Source of the DNA: an uncultured Simplicispira sp.
GTDB lineage: Bacteria; Pseudomonadota; Gammaproteobacteria; Burkholderiales; Burkholderiaceae_C
Reading direction: 5' to 3'
Assembly (NCBI GenBank): GCA_903882725.1
Contig: CAIRYF010000172.1
Location: forward strand, 1-8,112
Length of the DNA: 8,112 bases
A model generated the notes under the pieces. It did no database searches and was not told where the DNA came from. It worked only from the letters and a program-made list of their open reading frames with translations. The position numbers were made by a program, and so were the translations under genes. Below are positions 1 through 6,368 of the stretch, piece after piece. Every line of letters begins with the position of its first letter. Positions within the stretch are counted from its first letter, which is position 1.

Positions 1-35
1 GGAATCCCCGTCCTTTAGGGCGGGGAGGATGTCAA
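1..35 (+). mobile_element. Right end of an IS200/IS605-family element (partial)
   Basis: The first 35 bases hold a compact hairpin followed by a short tail. CCCCGTCC (6-13) pairs with GGGCGGGG (18-25), with one T-G wobble and a TTTA loop; the tail ends in TCAA at 32-35. A GC-rich subterminal hairpin ending in TCAA is the arrangement known for right ends of IS200/IS605 elements, where the Y1 transposase TnpA cleaves single-stranded DNA at such a tetranucleotide. A linked tnpB would lie to the left of the window, reading rightward. The element end coincides with the point where the DUF29 homology on the other strand breaks off, which supports an insertion boundary at 35/36. No transposase gene is visible, so a full element cannot be told from a non-autonomous or decayed copy. 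Confidence 0.68.
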
Positions 36-36
36 C

Positions 37-330
37 GATCCACTCGGGGTCTAACAGCATTGGCACCAAACTGGGCGTTTGTTGGGTGCGCCGAATTAAA
101 AGACGGCGCTGTTCTTTGATGTTGAGCGTCCAGCTGACAGAGCGTTTTTGCGGCTGAAACTTCCATTTAAGGATGTGGGCAAGCAGCACCGCCATACGGC
201 TGGCCAGTTCGCGTTGTTCGCTTTTGCCCACGTCTTCGATTTCCTCTGCAATGTTGATCAGGTCGAGCTTGTCGAAATGCCCCGCTCGAATCAGTGAGGC
301 CTGTTCTTTTGATGCCTTTAGTTCGGGTTG
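37..330 (-). pseudogene. DUF29-family protein remnant, truncated at both ends
   Basis: Read on the minus strand, this stretch gives an uninterrupted frame of about 98 codons. It contains LIRAGHFDKLDLINIAEEIE, then a LAHILKWKFQP block and an IKEQRR block, which I recognise as the core of DUF29 proteins (usually about 140-150 residues, function unknown, common in cyanobacteria and proteobacteria). The homology stops at DPEWI, exactly where the IS200/IS605-like end begins, so roughly the last 45 residues are missing. Upstream of the core the frame stays open, but I find no ATG, GTG or TTG in it, and the usual N-terminal block with an aromatic DFYxW-type motif is absent. It therefore looks like a remnant cut by an insertion at its 3' end and decayed or rearranged at its 5' end. 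The absence of internal stops or frameshifts suggests recent loss. The exact 5' limit is uncertain. Confidence 0.72.
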
Positions 331-381
331 CCTGTGGGGGATGTGCTGGGATGCGCTGATTTGCCTCTGCGCAGGGTATTT

Positions 382-446
382 TATATCAAATCGGGCTACA
401 GCCCTTATGTAACAAGCGCCTATAGCTCCTAAAATAGGAGCTAAAT
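382..446. repeat. Short hairpin-rich intergenic repeat, Comamonadaceae-like
   Basis: This AT-richer stretch carries two inverted repeats: GGGCT-AC-AGCCC (393-404) and a perfect TAGCTCCTA-AAA-TAGGAGCTA (423-443). On the minus strand it contains AGGAGCTATAGGCGCTTGTT and a GATTTGATATAAA tail. That resembles a short element I recall as scattered through intergenic regions of Comamonadaceae genomes (an AGCGCTTG-type core with a TTTGAT flank). Membership is inferred from memory of that pattern, since only one copy lies in this window. It sits between the DUF29 remnant and the fliE 3' end, in a spacer with no gene. Confidence 0.4.
423..443. terminator. Possible terminator hairpin downstream of fliE (weak)
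   Basis: A perfect 9-bp stem (423-431 with 435-443) with a 3-nt loop lies about 65 bases downstream of the fliE stop. It is the only strong hairpin between fliE and the left flank. No T-tract follows it in either direction, so it is not a canonical intrinsic terminator. It may simply be part of the dispersed repeat it lies in. Confidence 0.22.
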
Positions 447-507
447 AGCGATAACAAAAATGATGTGGCTGGGCTGTATGGCTGCCGTGCGCGTGCCTTT
501 GGCCCGC

Positions 508-819
508 TCAAACCTGCATATTCATGATGTCGGTGTAGGCTTGCACCATGCGGTTGCGCACGTGCAAGGCGGCCTGAAAGCCGATTTGGGCTTTTTGCAT
601 AGCGACCATGGTTTCTTCCAGGCTGACGGCTGGGTTCTCCATTTGCACTTCGCGCTGTAGGCCGGTTGACTGGTTTTGTGCCGCGCTGACCGAGTGCAGC
701 GCGCCCTTGAGGGCGGTGGCAAAACCGGGGTCATTGTTGTCAATGGCGGGGGTGCTGATGCGGCGGGTTGGGCTGGTGCCGCTCAGGGGGATGGTGGGGC
801 TTGATATGCGCAGGTCCAT
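508..819 (-). CDS. fliE: Flagellar hook-basal body complex protein FliE
   Basis: This gene encodes a 103-residue protein matching FliE, the small periplasmic adapter that joins the MS ring (FliF) and export gate to the proximal rod. The family-typical C-terminal half is clear: a segment with PAVSLEETMVAMQKAQIGFQ (about residues 63-82), then a helix with VRNRMVQAYTDIMNMQV at the very end. The N-terminal 25 residues are variable and Pro/Ser-rich, as usual. An in-frame TGA lies 11 codons upstream, with no other ATG between, so the ATG at 817-819 is the only conventional start. The Shine-Dalgarno sequence is weak (TGGA about 9 bases upstream). It is transcribed away from fliF as an apparent single-gene unit, the layout of enteric bacteria. 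Its expression should depend on the 820-994 control region. Confidence 0.97.
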   Translation of the reverse strand: MDLRISSPTIPLSGTSPTRRISTPAIDNNDPGFATALKGALHSVSAAQNQSTGLQREVQMENPAVSLEETMVAMQKAQIGFQAALHVRNRMVQAYTDIMNMQV

Positions 820-994
820 GGCAGTGTCCAGAGAGCTTGGGAAGATGCGTCAATCGTAGTGAGACCGCGTTTTTATATCGGCGCGAATTGACAGCCAAAT
901 GCGCGCCTTATCTGCCGAATGTGCAAGGTGGTTAGCCCAAATAATCGAGCTCGGCGCAAACCCTTTGCCAAGGCCCGTCCTACTGGAAAATAAG
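820..994. promoter_or_regulatory. Divergent fliE / fliF promoter region
   Basis: These 175 bases separate the divergent fliE and fliF starts, so both promoters should lie here. On the plus strand there is a perfect TTGACA at 888-893, but the best -10 match (TATCTG, 909-914) is poor and spaced only 15 bases away. On the minus strand two signals point to fliE. One is a TATAAA-like -10 inside GATATAAAAA (870-879). The other is a GG-N10-GC arrangement at 883-897 (TGGCTGTCAATTCGC) that partly fits sigma-54 promoters. A minus-strand GCAGATAA (around 908-915) also resembles the sigma-28 -10 element but lacks a good -35. Burkholderiales flagellar class II promoters are often FlhDC-activated with poor -35 boxes, which would fit. 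I cannot define a FlhDC box by eye. That a promoter lies here is likely; which element is used is unclear. Confidence 0.5.
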
Positions 995-2671
995 ATGTCA
1001 GCAGTTGTAGAAGTCCCTTCAAGTCTCCCCGCTAGCCCGTCTGTGCTGCAACGGGTGGCTGCTCTCGACCGGGGGCAGCGTATGCGCCTGGGCGCTGGTA
1101 TAGCTTTGCTGGTGATTGCGGCCCTGGCGGCATTGTTTATGGGCACCAAGTCTGACTACAAGGTGTTATTTACCAATCTCAGTGATAAGGATGGCGGCGC
1201 TGTCGTGGCACAGCTGTCGCAAATGAATGTGCCTTATAAACACGCCGATAACGGTGGTGCCATTCTGATTCCAGCCGACAGAGTTCACGATGTGCGTTTG
1301 CGCTTGGCGTCGCAAGGCTTGCCCAAGGGTTCGGTGACGGGTTTTGAGCTAATGGAGTCGAGCAAGTTTGGTATGACGCAGTTTCAAGAGCGGCTCAATT
1401 TTCAGCGCGGCTTGGAGGGTGAGTTGACGCGCTCCATTCAGGCGCTGTCCTCGGTGCAAAGCGCCCGTGTGCATTTGGCGCTGCCTAATCAAAATGGTTT
1501 TTTTCGTGAGCAGCAAAAGCCATCAGCCTCGATATTGCTGAGTTTTTACCCGGGCCAAGGACTTGATCGCGCCCAGTTGGCAGGCATTGTGCATTTGGTA
1601 GCGTCGAGTGTGCCGGACTTGGCCCGCTCGGCAGTCAGTGTGCTTGACGACACCGGCAAGCTGTTGTCGAGTTCGCCAGATGGCAATAATTCGGCATTTG
1701 ACGCCCAGCAGTTGCAGTATGTACAGATGTTGGAGCAGCAGTACACACGCCGTATTTTGGATATTTTGGAGCCGGTGATGGGGCGCAGCAACATCAAGGC
1801 GCAGGTGACAGCGGAGGTTGACTTCACCCAGTCTGAATCCACTTCGGAGCAACACCGCCCTAACTTGGCGTCAGATGCCAGCGCGATTCGCAGCCAGCAG
1901 GTGATTGAAAACGGTGGCACTACGGGTACTTTGCAGCCGTCTGGCGTGCCCGGTGCAGTGAGCAACCAGCCCCCAGCAGCGTCTAGCGCACCCGTTAATG
2001 GTGCCAGTCCGCAGTTGGCTGCTGTGGGTCAGCAAGCTGGCAGCGGTGGCTTGGGCCCCAACGCCAAGCGTGAGCTGGTCACTAACTATGAAGTCGATAA
2101 GACTGTGCGCGTCACGCGTGGCGGTAGCGGCAATGTCAAGCGCTTGAGCGCTGCAGTGGTGCTGAACTACCAGCCAGCCACGGATGACAAAGGCGTGGTA
2201 GGTAATAAGGCTTTGTCGCCAGAGCAGTTGGAGCAGATGACTGCGCTGGTGCGCGAAACCATTGGCTTCAATAAAGATCGTGGTGACTCGGTTAATTTGA
2301 TGAATGCGCCATTCCAGATCGATGCTACAGCAGCAAGCGATTTGCCGCTGTGGAAGCAGCCTGAAACGCTGGAGTTGGCGCGTAATTTTGCTTGGCCAGT
2401 GGGTTTGTCGTTGTTTGCGGCACTGGTGGTGTTGGGTCTGGTGCGCCCGGGACTCAAGGCCATGAGCAATCCGGTGCCTGTGCCTGGGGCTAATGGGCAG
2501 CTGGATGCGCTGGAGTCTGATCAGCTTGATCGTCCCGCTTTGGAAGGGCCAAAGGATGGCGAGCCCACTGTTGAGCAGATGCGCCTAGAAGATGCCCGCG
2601 CCTTGGCGCTTGCTAATCCGATAGCAGTGGCCAATATTATGAAAAATTGGGTCAACGGCGACGCCGCCTGA
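995..2671 (+). CDS. fliF: Flagellar M-ring protein FliF
   Basis: FliF builds the MS ring of the basal body in the inner membrane and houses the export gate. The start chosen is ATG 995 (MSAVVEVPSS), giving 558 residues, close to the roughly 560 of enteric FliF. The frame is open to an ATG at 899, but that 32-residue extension has no family resemblance. A weak TGGA lies about 7 bases before ATG 995. Visible features are: a first membrane segment at about 31-50 (ALLVIAALAALFMG); a YscJ/FliF ring-building region with YKVLFTNLSDKDGG (56-69) and VQSARVHLALP; the conserved GVPGAVSNQPP motif (from 317) in the beta-collar/linker; the later ring domain with NYEVDKTVRVT and LSAAVVLNY; and a second membrane segment at about 465-483. 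The C-terminal tail, with DARALALANPIAVANIMKNW, is the FliG-binding part. It is the first gene of fliFGHIJK and is followed by fliG after 26 bases. Confidence 0.98.
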   Translation: MSAVVEVPSSLPASPSVLQRVAALDRGQRMRLGAGIALLVIAALAALFMGTKSDYKVLFTNLSDKDGGAVVAQLSQMNVPYKHADNGGAILIPADRVHDVRLRLASQGLPKGSVTGFELMESSKFGMTQFQERLNFQRGLEGELTRSIQALSSVQSARVHLALPNQNGFFREQQKPSASILLSFYPGQGLDRAQLAGIVHLVASSVPDLARSAVSVLDDTGKLLSSSPDGNNSAFDAQQLQYVQMLEQQYTRRILDILEPVMGRSNIKAQVTAEVDFTQSESTSEQHRPNLASDASAIRSQQVIENGGTTGTLQPSGVPGAVSNQPPAASSAPVNGASPQLAAVGQQAGSGGLGPNAKRELVTNYEVDKTVRVTRGGSGNVKRLSAAVVLNYQPATDDKGVVGNKALSPEQLEQMTALVRETIGFNKDRGDSVNLMNAPFQIDATAASDLPLWKQPETLELARNFAWPVGLSLFAALVVLGLVRPGLKAMSNPVPVPGANGQLDALESDQLDRPALEGPKDGEPTVEQMRLEDARALALANPIAVANIMKNWVNGDAA

Positions 2672-2697
2672 TCCACAGAATGCAGGGGTAGTCGAAG

Positions 2698-3693
2698 ATG
2701 GATGAGCAAGGCCTTACTGATGCCGCTATTTTCTTGATGTCTCTGGGTGAGCAAGAGGCTTCTGAGGTATTTAAGCATTTTTCACCGAAAGAGGTGCAAA
2801 AGTTGGGTGAGGCGATTGCGCGGATGCGCAGCGTTTCACGTGACAAGGTAGACCAAGTGATTTCTCGCTTTTCTACCGATGCAGCGGCGCAGAGTTTGTT
2901 GGTGTCTGACACCAGCAGTTATGTGCGCTCAGTGCTGCGGCGTGCGCTGGGTGAGGACAAGGCGGGTTTGCTGATTGATCGCATCTTGCAAGGTGGCGAC
3001 GTTTCTGGCATTGAAAGCCTTAAGTGGATGGATCCCATCTCTGTGGCGGAGTTGCTGCGCAATGAGCACCCGCAAATTGTCGCGGCCATTTTGGTTCACT
3101 TGGACTATGAGCAGTCTGCTGCTGTGCTGATGCAGTTCACTGATCGCCAGCGCTGCGAGATTTTGTTGCGTGTGGCGACACTGGAAGGTATTCAGCCGAC
3201 GGCTTTGAAAGATTTGAACGAGGTGCTGTTTCGGGTGCTGGCCGGTGGCGACAAGATTCGCAAGTCGTCGCTCGGGGGTGTTAAAGCGGCGGCAGAAATC
3301 ATTAACTTGTTGGGCACCAATACCGAAACGGTGGTGCTGGACTCGATTCGCAGTTACGACCCTGAGTTGGCGCAGAAGATTGTTGACAAGATGTTTGTGT
3401 TCGACGACATCGGCAAGCTCGATCCGGTGGCCATTCAGACGGTGCTCAAAGAGGTGGCCTCCGAGACGCTCATTGTGGCGCTCAAGGGCGGTTCGCCCGA
3501 GTTGCGCGAGAAGATTTTGGCCAATATGTCGCGCCGTGCTGGTGAGGCGTTGCGTGAAGACCTAGAGTCGCGCGGCCCGCTGCGTTTGTCTGAGGTTGAG
3601 GCGCAGCAGAAGGAAATCTTGAAGACAGTACGCCGCCTGGCCGATGAAGGTCAGATAACTTTGGGAGGCAATGGTGAAGACGCCTTCGTCTAG
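2698..3693 (+). CDS. fliG: Flagellar motor switch protein FliG
   Basis: FliG is the rotor/switch ring protein on the cytoplasmic face of the MS ring. Its N-domain binds FliF, its middle domain binds FliM, and its C-domain meets the MotAB stator to produce torque. At 331 residues it has the length of the E. coli protein. The middle-domain EHPQ motif is at 123-126. In the C-terminal domain the charged torque residues align well with E. coli numbering recalled from memory: K263 (K264), R280 (R281), E287 (D288), D288 (D289) and R296 (R297). One position is therefore Asp-to-Glu, which keeps the charge. The C-terminus GEDAFV is family-typical. ATG 2698 has an AGGGG Shine-Dalgarno at 2684-2688, 9 bases upstream. 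The 3' end overlaps fliH by 23 bases, which suggests coupled translation. Confidence 0.98.
   Translation: MDEQGLTDAAIFLMSLGEQEASEVFKHFSPKEVQKLGEAIARMRSVSRDKVDQVISRFSTDAAAQSLLVSDTSSYVRSVLRRALGEDKAGLLIDRILQGGDVSGIESLKWMDPISVAELLRNEHPQIVAAILVHLDYEQSAAVLMQFTDRQRCEILLRVATLEGIQPTALKDLNEVLFRVLAGGDKIRKSSLGGVKAAAEIINLLGTNTETVVLDSIRSYDPELAQKIVDKMFVFDDIGKLDPVAIQTVLKEVASETLIVALKGGSPELREKILANMSRRAGEALREDLESRGPLRLSEVEAQQKEILKTVRRLADEGQITLGGNGEDAFV
3663..3668 (+). promoter_or_regulatory. fliH ribosome binding site (start ambiguous)
   Basis: GGGAGG lies inside the 3' end of fliG. It is only 2 bases before the ATG at 3671 but 5 bases before the in-frame GTG at 3674. The usual spacing of 5-9 bases favours the GTG, so FliH may begin one residue later (VKTPSS, initiated with Met) than the ATG suggests. 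Confidence 0.6.
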
Positions 3694-4480
3694 AGCCCGT
3701 GCGTACTCGCGCTTTATCCCGCGCGAGGATGTGGGCGACTTTACGCCGTGGCATTTTGCTGCGGTCGATGGATCTGGGGTCTTGTTGCCCCAGCCTAAGC
3801 CCGATCCTGTGGCCGATCCTGTGGTTGACCCAGAGGCTGAGGCAGCGGCCTTGGCGCTGGCTGAAGCCGAGGAGGCTGCGCGCCAACAGCAGCAGCAGCA
3901 AGAACGCGATGATGCCTACGCCCATGGCCTTGATAAAGGCCGTGAAGAGGCCACCATCGAATGGCAACAGCGTATGGATACGTATATTGCTGGCGCTGGC
4001 CATGATTTGGCGCAGCGTATAGATGCAGTGGTACAGATTTTGGGCACTAGCCTAGAAAAAATGCAGCAGCACATGGCGCAAGACGTGTTGCAGTTGGCCT
4101 GTAGTGTGGCGCGCCAGGTGGTGCGCCAAGAGCTGCGCGCTAACCCAGCGGTTTTGCAGCCGGTGGTGACCGAGGCGCTGGATATGTTGGTGGCTGATGG
4201 GCGTCCTGCCTTGGTACGCTTGAATCCGGCAGACCACGCAGCAGTTAGCACTGCGCTGCGTGAGAATTTTGCTGCTACCCCTGTGCAGTGGTTGGCCGAT
4301 GCGCAGGTACCCGAGGGCGGTTGTTTGGTGGAGTCTGGCGGCACAGTGATCGATGGCAGCCTAGAAAAACGTTGGCAACGGGCTATTGCTCCGCTGGGCT
4401 TGGAGTCCACTTGGAGTGGTGCTGCGCAGGTTCCTGAGGGCCCTCAACACGGCGGTACGGGTGGCGGCAATGGCGTCTGA
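3671..4480 (+). CDS. fliH: Flagellar assembly protein FliH (ATPase regulator)
   Basis: FliH is the dimeric stator/regulator of the export ATPase FliI. It links FliI to the C-ring and export gate and limits ATP hydrolysis until docking. The protein has 269 residues, somewhat longer than enteric FliH (about 235). The N-terminal YSRFIPRED (12-20) and FTPWHF (24-29) match the conserved head of beta/gammaproteobacterial FliH. A Pro/Asp/Ala-rich spacer follows, then a six-Gln run (72-77), then the start of the coiled coil with a GxxxG pair (G86, G90). The C-terminal half (about 120-255) is the FliH domain, including [14 protein letters not shown] and the VEGG-like [11 protein letters not shown] region. 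It ends in a Gly-rich tail (GGTGGGNGV) whose DNA also serves as the G-rich leader of fliI. GTG 3674 is an alternative start. It overlaps fliG by 23 bases and fliI by 11. Confidence 0.95.
   Translation: MVKTPSSRARAYSRFIPREDVGDFTPWHFAAVDGSGVLLPQPKPDPVADPVVDPEAEAAALALAEAEEAARQQQQQQERDDAYAHGLDKGREEATIEWQQRMDTYIAGAGHDLAQRIDAVVQILGTSLEKMQQHMAQDVLQLACSVARQVVRQELRANPAVLQPVVTEALDMLVADGRPALVRLNPADHAAVSTALRENFAATPVQWLADAQVPEGGCLVESGGTVIDGSLEKRWQRAIAPLGLESTWSGAAQVPEGPQHGGTGGGNGV
3801..3824 (+). repeat. Perfect 12-bp tandem repeat within fliH
   Basis: CCGATCCTGTGG occurs twice back to back (3801-3812, 3813-3824) and encodes the DPVA-DPVV stretch of the FliH N-terminal spacer. About 60 bases further on, a CAA/CAG run (3884-3901) encodes six Gln. 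Both are in the variable linker, outside the conserved FliH domain, so length change would be tolerated. Confidence 0.9.
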
Positions 4481-5897
4481 CGATAGCAGCGGCAGTGGCA
4501 GCAGCAGTGACCAGCGTGCCGAGTCTGACTGGACACGTTTTATGGCCGACGCGCAGGTGCGTGTGGACGAGGATGTGGCGCTAGAGACGCGCGGCACTTT
4601 GACGCGCCTGACGGGCTTGGTGCTGGAAGCCACCGGCATCAAAGTGCCGGTCGGCTCGCAGTGCTTGGTGCAAATGCCCGGCCATGAAGCCATTTTGTCG
4701 GAGGTGGTCGGCTTTTCTGGCGACAAGGCGTTTTTGATGCCGGCGGGCGACATCCATGGTTTGTCCAGCGGTGCCAGCGTGGCACCTGCGCCGCCGTATG
4801 TGCCGGTGCCGCGCTTGGGCGAGCCATCGCAGCCTATCAACCGCATGGGTGCGTTGCGTTTGCCCTTGGGTGATGGTTTGCTGGGCCGGGTGGTGGATGC
4901 GCAAGGTTTTCCGTTGGATCACGGCGGCCCGCTGCACGATGTCAAGGCCGAGCCGATGGATCGGCGCCAAATCAACGCTATGGATCGCGATCCGGTGCGC
5001 GAGCCGCTCGATACCGGTGTGCGCTCTATCAATGCGCTGCTGACCGTAGGCCGGGGCCAGCGCTTGGGTTTGTTTGCCGGCTCGGGTGTCGGCAAAAGCG
5101 TGTTGCTGGGCATGATGGCGCGCTATACGCAGGCCGACGTGATTGTGGTGGGCTTGATTGGCGAGCGTGGCCGTGAGGTCAAAGAATTTGTTGAAGATAT
5201 TTTGGGCGTCCAAGACCGTGGTCGTGCCGTCGTGGTGGCAGCACCTGCCGACGCACCGCCGCTGCTGCGGATGCAAGGTGCGGCCTACGCGACGGCAGTG
5301 GCCGAGCACTTTAGGGACAAGGGTCAGCACGTGCTGTTGTTGATGGACTCGCTTACGCGCTATGCCATGGCGCAGCGCGAGATTGCCTTGGCGATTGGCG
5401 AGCCTCCAGCAACCAAGGGCTATCCGCCTTCGTGCTTTGCCAAGCTGCCGCAGCTGGTCGAGCGCAGCGGCAACGGTTTGCACGGCGTCGGATCGATCAC
5501 TGCGTTTTATACGGTGCTGTCGGAGGGTGACGACCAGCAAGATCCGATTGCCGATGCAGCGCGCGCTATTTTGGATGGGCATATCGTGCTCTCGCGTGCG
5601 CTGGCAGAAATGGGGCATTTTCCAGCCATTGACATTGAGCAATCGGCCTCGCGGGTAATGCACAACGTGGTCACGCGCGAGCATTTTGAGGTGGCGCGGC
5701 AGTTTCGCGCGGTGTATTCGCGCTACCAAAAAAGCCGTGATTTGGTCCAGGTAGGTGCCTATGTGAGTGGCTCAGATCCCGCGCTGGATGCTGCTATTCG
5801 TATGCAGCCGGCTATGGCCAAATTTTTGCAACAAAATATGTTTGAGGCCGCTTCGCTGGAAGAAAGCTGCTTGGGCATGGCAGAAATTTTGAGTTGA
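4470..5897 (+). CDS. fliI: Flagellum-specific ATP synthase / export ATPase FliI
   Basis: FliI is the hexameric ATPase of the flagellar type III export apparatus, related to the F1 beta subunit. From ATG 4470 it has 475 residues, near the usual 440-480. The frame is open further upstream (from 4386), but that part lies inside fliH and has no FliI resemblance. Key features are: Walker A AGSGVGKS (203-210); the GERGRE motif with the likely catalytic Glu (231-236); Walker B ending LLLMD (289-293), followed by [12 protein letters not shown]; and the alpha/beta ATPase signature [10 protein letters not shown] (385-394). Residues 3-20 form a Ser/Gly/Asp-rich stretch before the W21-TRFMADAQ helix, which corresponds to the FliH-binding N-terminus. 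ATG 4542 (M25) is a less likely start because it would remove that helix. The Shine-Dalgarno is only a diffuse G-rich run, so coupling to fliH through the 11-bp overlap is likely. Confidence 0.98.
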   Translation: MASDDSSGSGSSSDQRAESDWTRFMADAQVRVDEDVALETRGTLTRLTGLVLEATGIKVPVGSQCLVQMPGHEAILSEVVGFSGDKAFLMPAGDIHGLSSGASVAPAPPYVPVPRLGEPSQPINRMGALRLPLGDGLLGRVVDAQGFPLDHGGPLHDVKAEPMDRRQINAMDRDPVREPLDTGVRSINALLTVGRGQRLGLFAGSGVGKSVLLGMMARYTQADVIVVGLIGERGREVKEFVEDILGVQDRGRAVVVAAPADAPPLLRMQGAAYATAVAEHFRDKGQHVLLLMDSLTRYAMAQREIALAIGEPPATKGYPPSCFAKLPQLVERSGNGLHGVGSITAFYTVLSEGDDQQDPIADAARAILDGHIVLSRALAEMGHFPAIDIEQSASRVMHNVVTREHFEVARQFRAVYSRYQKSRDLVQVGAYVSGSDPALDAAIRMQPAMAKFLQQNMFEAASLEESCLGMAEILS

Positions 5898-5901
5898 TCT
5901 T

Positions 5902-6366
5902 ATGTCTGCACTGAGCGCTTTGTCTGTCGCTGTGGAGCTGGCCGAGCGCAAGCGCGATGAGGCCCGCCGAGTGCTGCAAGTTGCCCGTAGCGCACAGCAG
6001 GCAGCCAGTGACCAAATGGTGCAGCTCAAGGGCTATGCGCAAGAGACGCAAAATCGCTGGGGAATGCGTGCTAACACAAGTATGCAGCCCGAAGTGATGT
6101 ACCACCACTACCAGTTTATGGATCGTTTGCAACACGCCATGAATTTGCAAACTACGGTTATTACCAGCCATGACGGGCGTGTTAGTGCCGCCCAGCAGGG
6201 TTTATTGGCGACGGAGTTGCGCCTGGCGAGTCTGAAAAAATTGACAGAAAAACGCCGTAAAGAATTTGAGTTGCTGCAGTCGCGGCGCGAGCAAAAACAA
6301 ACCGATGAGCGCGCTGCTTTGCAGTACCGCGCCATATCTAACGGCCCTGACGGGCGGGAGTCGTGA
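5902..6366 (+). CDS. fliJ: Flagellar export protein FliJ
   Basis: FliJ is the central stalk of the export ATPase, analogous to the F1 gamma subunit. It sits in the FliI hexamer, contacts FlhA and escorts chaperones. The product has 154 residues (family about 145-150) and is almost wholly charged, heptad-like helix with no membrane segment, as expected for its two-helix coiled coil. Family-like segments are the N-terminal SALSVAVELAERKRDEARRV and the C-terminal LKKLTEKRRKEFELLQSRRE (about 111-130), with a less helical middle around NTSMQPEVMYHHYQFMDRL. The ATG lies 4 bases after the fliI stop. I see no real Shine-Dalgarno, so it probably depends on reinitiation by ribosomes finishing fliI. Sequence conservation in this family is low, so position between fliI and fliK adds weight. 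Confidence 0.94.
   Translation: MSALSALSVAVELAERKRDEARRVLQVARSAQQAASDQMVQLKGYAQETQNRWGMRANTSMQPEVMYHHYQFMDRLQHAMNLQTTVITSHDGRVSAAQQGLLATELRLASLKKLTEKRRKEFELLQSRREQKQTDERAALQYRAISNGPDGRES
6356..6360 (+). promoter_or_regulatory. fliK ribosome binding site (decides start)
   Basis: GGGAG within the last codons of fliJ is 8 bases before the ATG at 6369 but only 2 bases before the in-frame GTG at 6363. Normal spacing favours the ATG. The GTG overlaps the fliJ stop as GTGA, so coupled initiation there is not excluded. Confidence 0.6.
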
Positions 6367-6368
6367 AA

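Noticed and set aside
173..412. A 79-codon plus-strand open frame
   Set aside because: It is the shadow of the minus-strand DUF29 remnant, whose translation shows real family motifs while this one does not.
1..507. CRISPR array or tRNA in the left flank
   Set aside because: There is no regularly spaced repeat and no cloverleaf or conserved tRNA arm sequence. The hairpins present are explained by the element end and the intergenic repeat.
899..994. A 32-codon upstream extension of FliF from ATG 899
   Set aside because: It has no resemblance to FliF, lies in the divergent promoter region, and the ATG at 995 gives the usual FliF length and N-terminus.
4386..4469. An upstream extension of FliI from ATG 4386
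   Set aside because: It would overlap fliH by 95 bases and encodes sequence unlike any FliI N-terminus. ATG 4470 gives normal length and a short overlap.
4581..5729. A 382-codon open frame on the minus strand, antisense to fliI
   Set aside because: It lies wholly inside a clearly coding fliI, is His/Arg/Gln-rich without any recognisable domain, and is the kind of antisense frame that codon bias in GC-rich genes produces.
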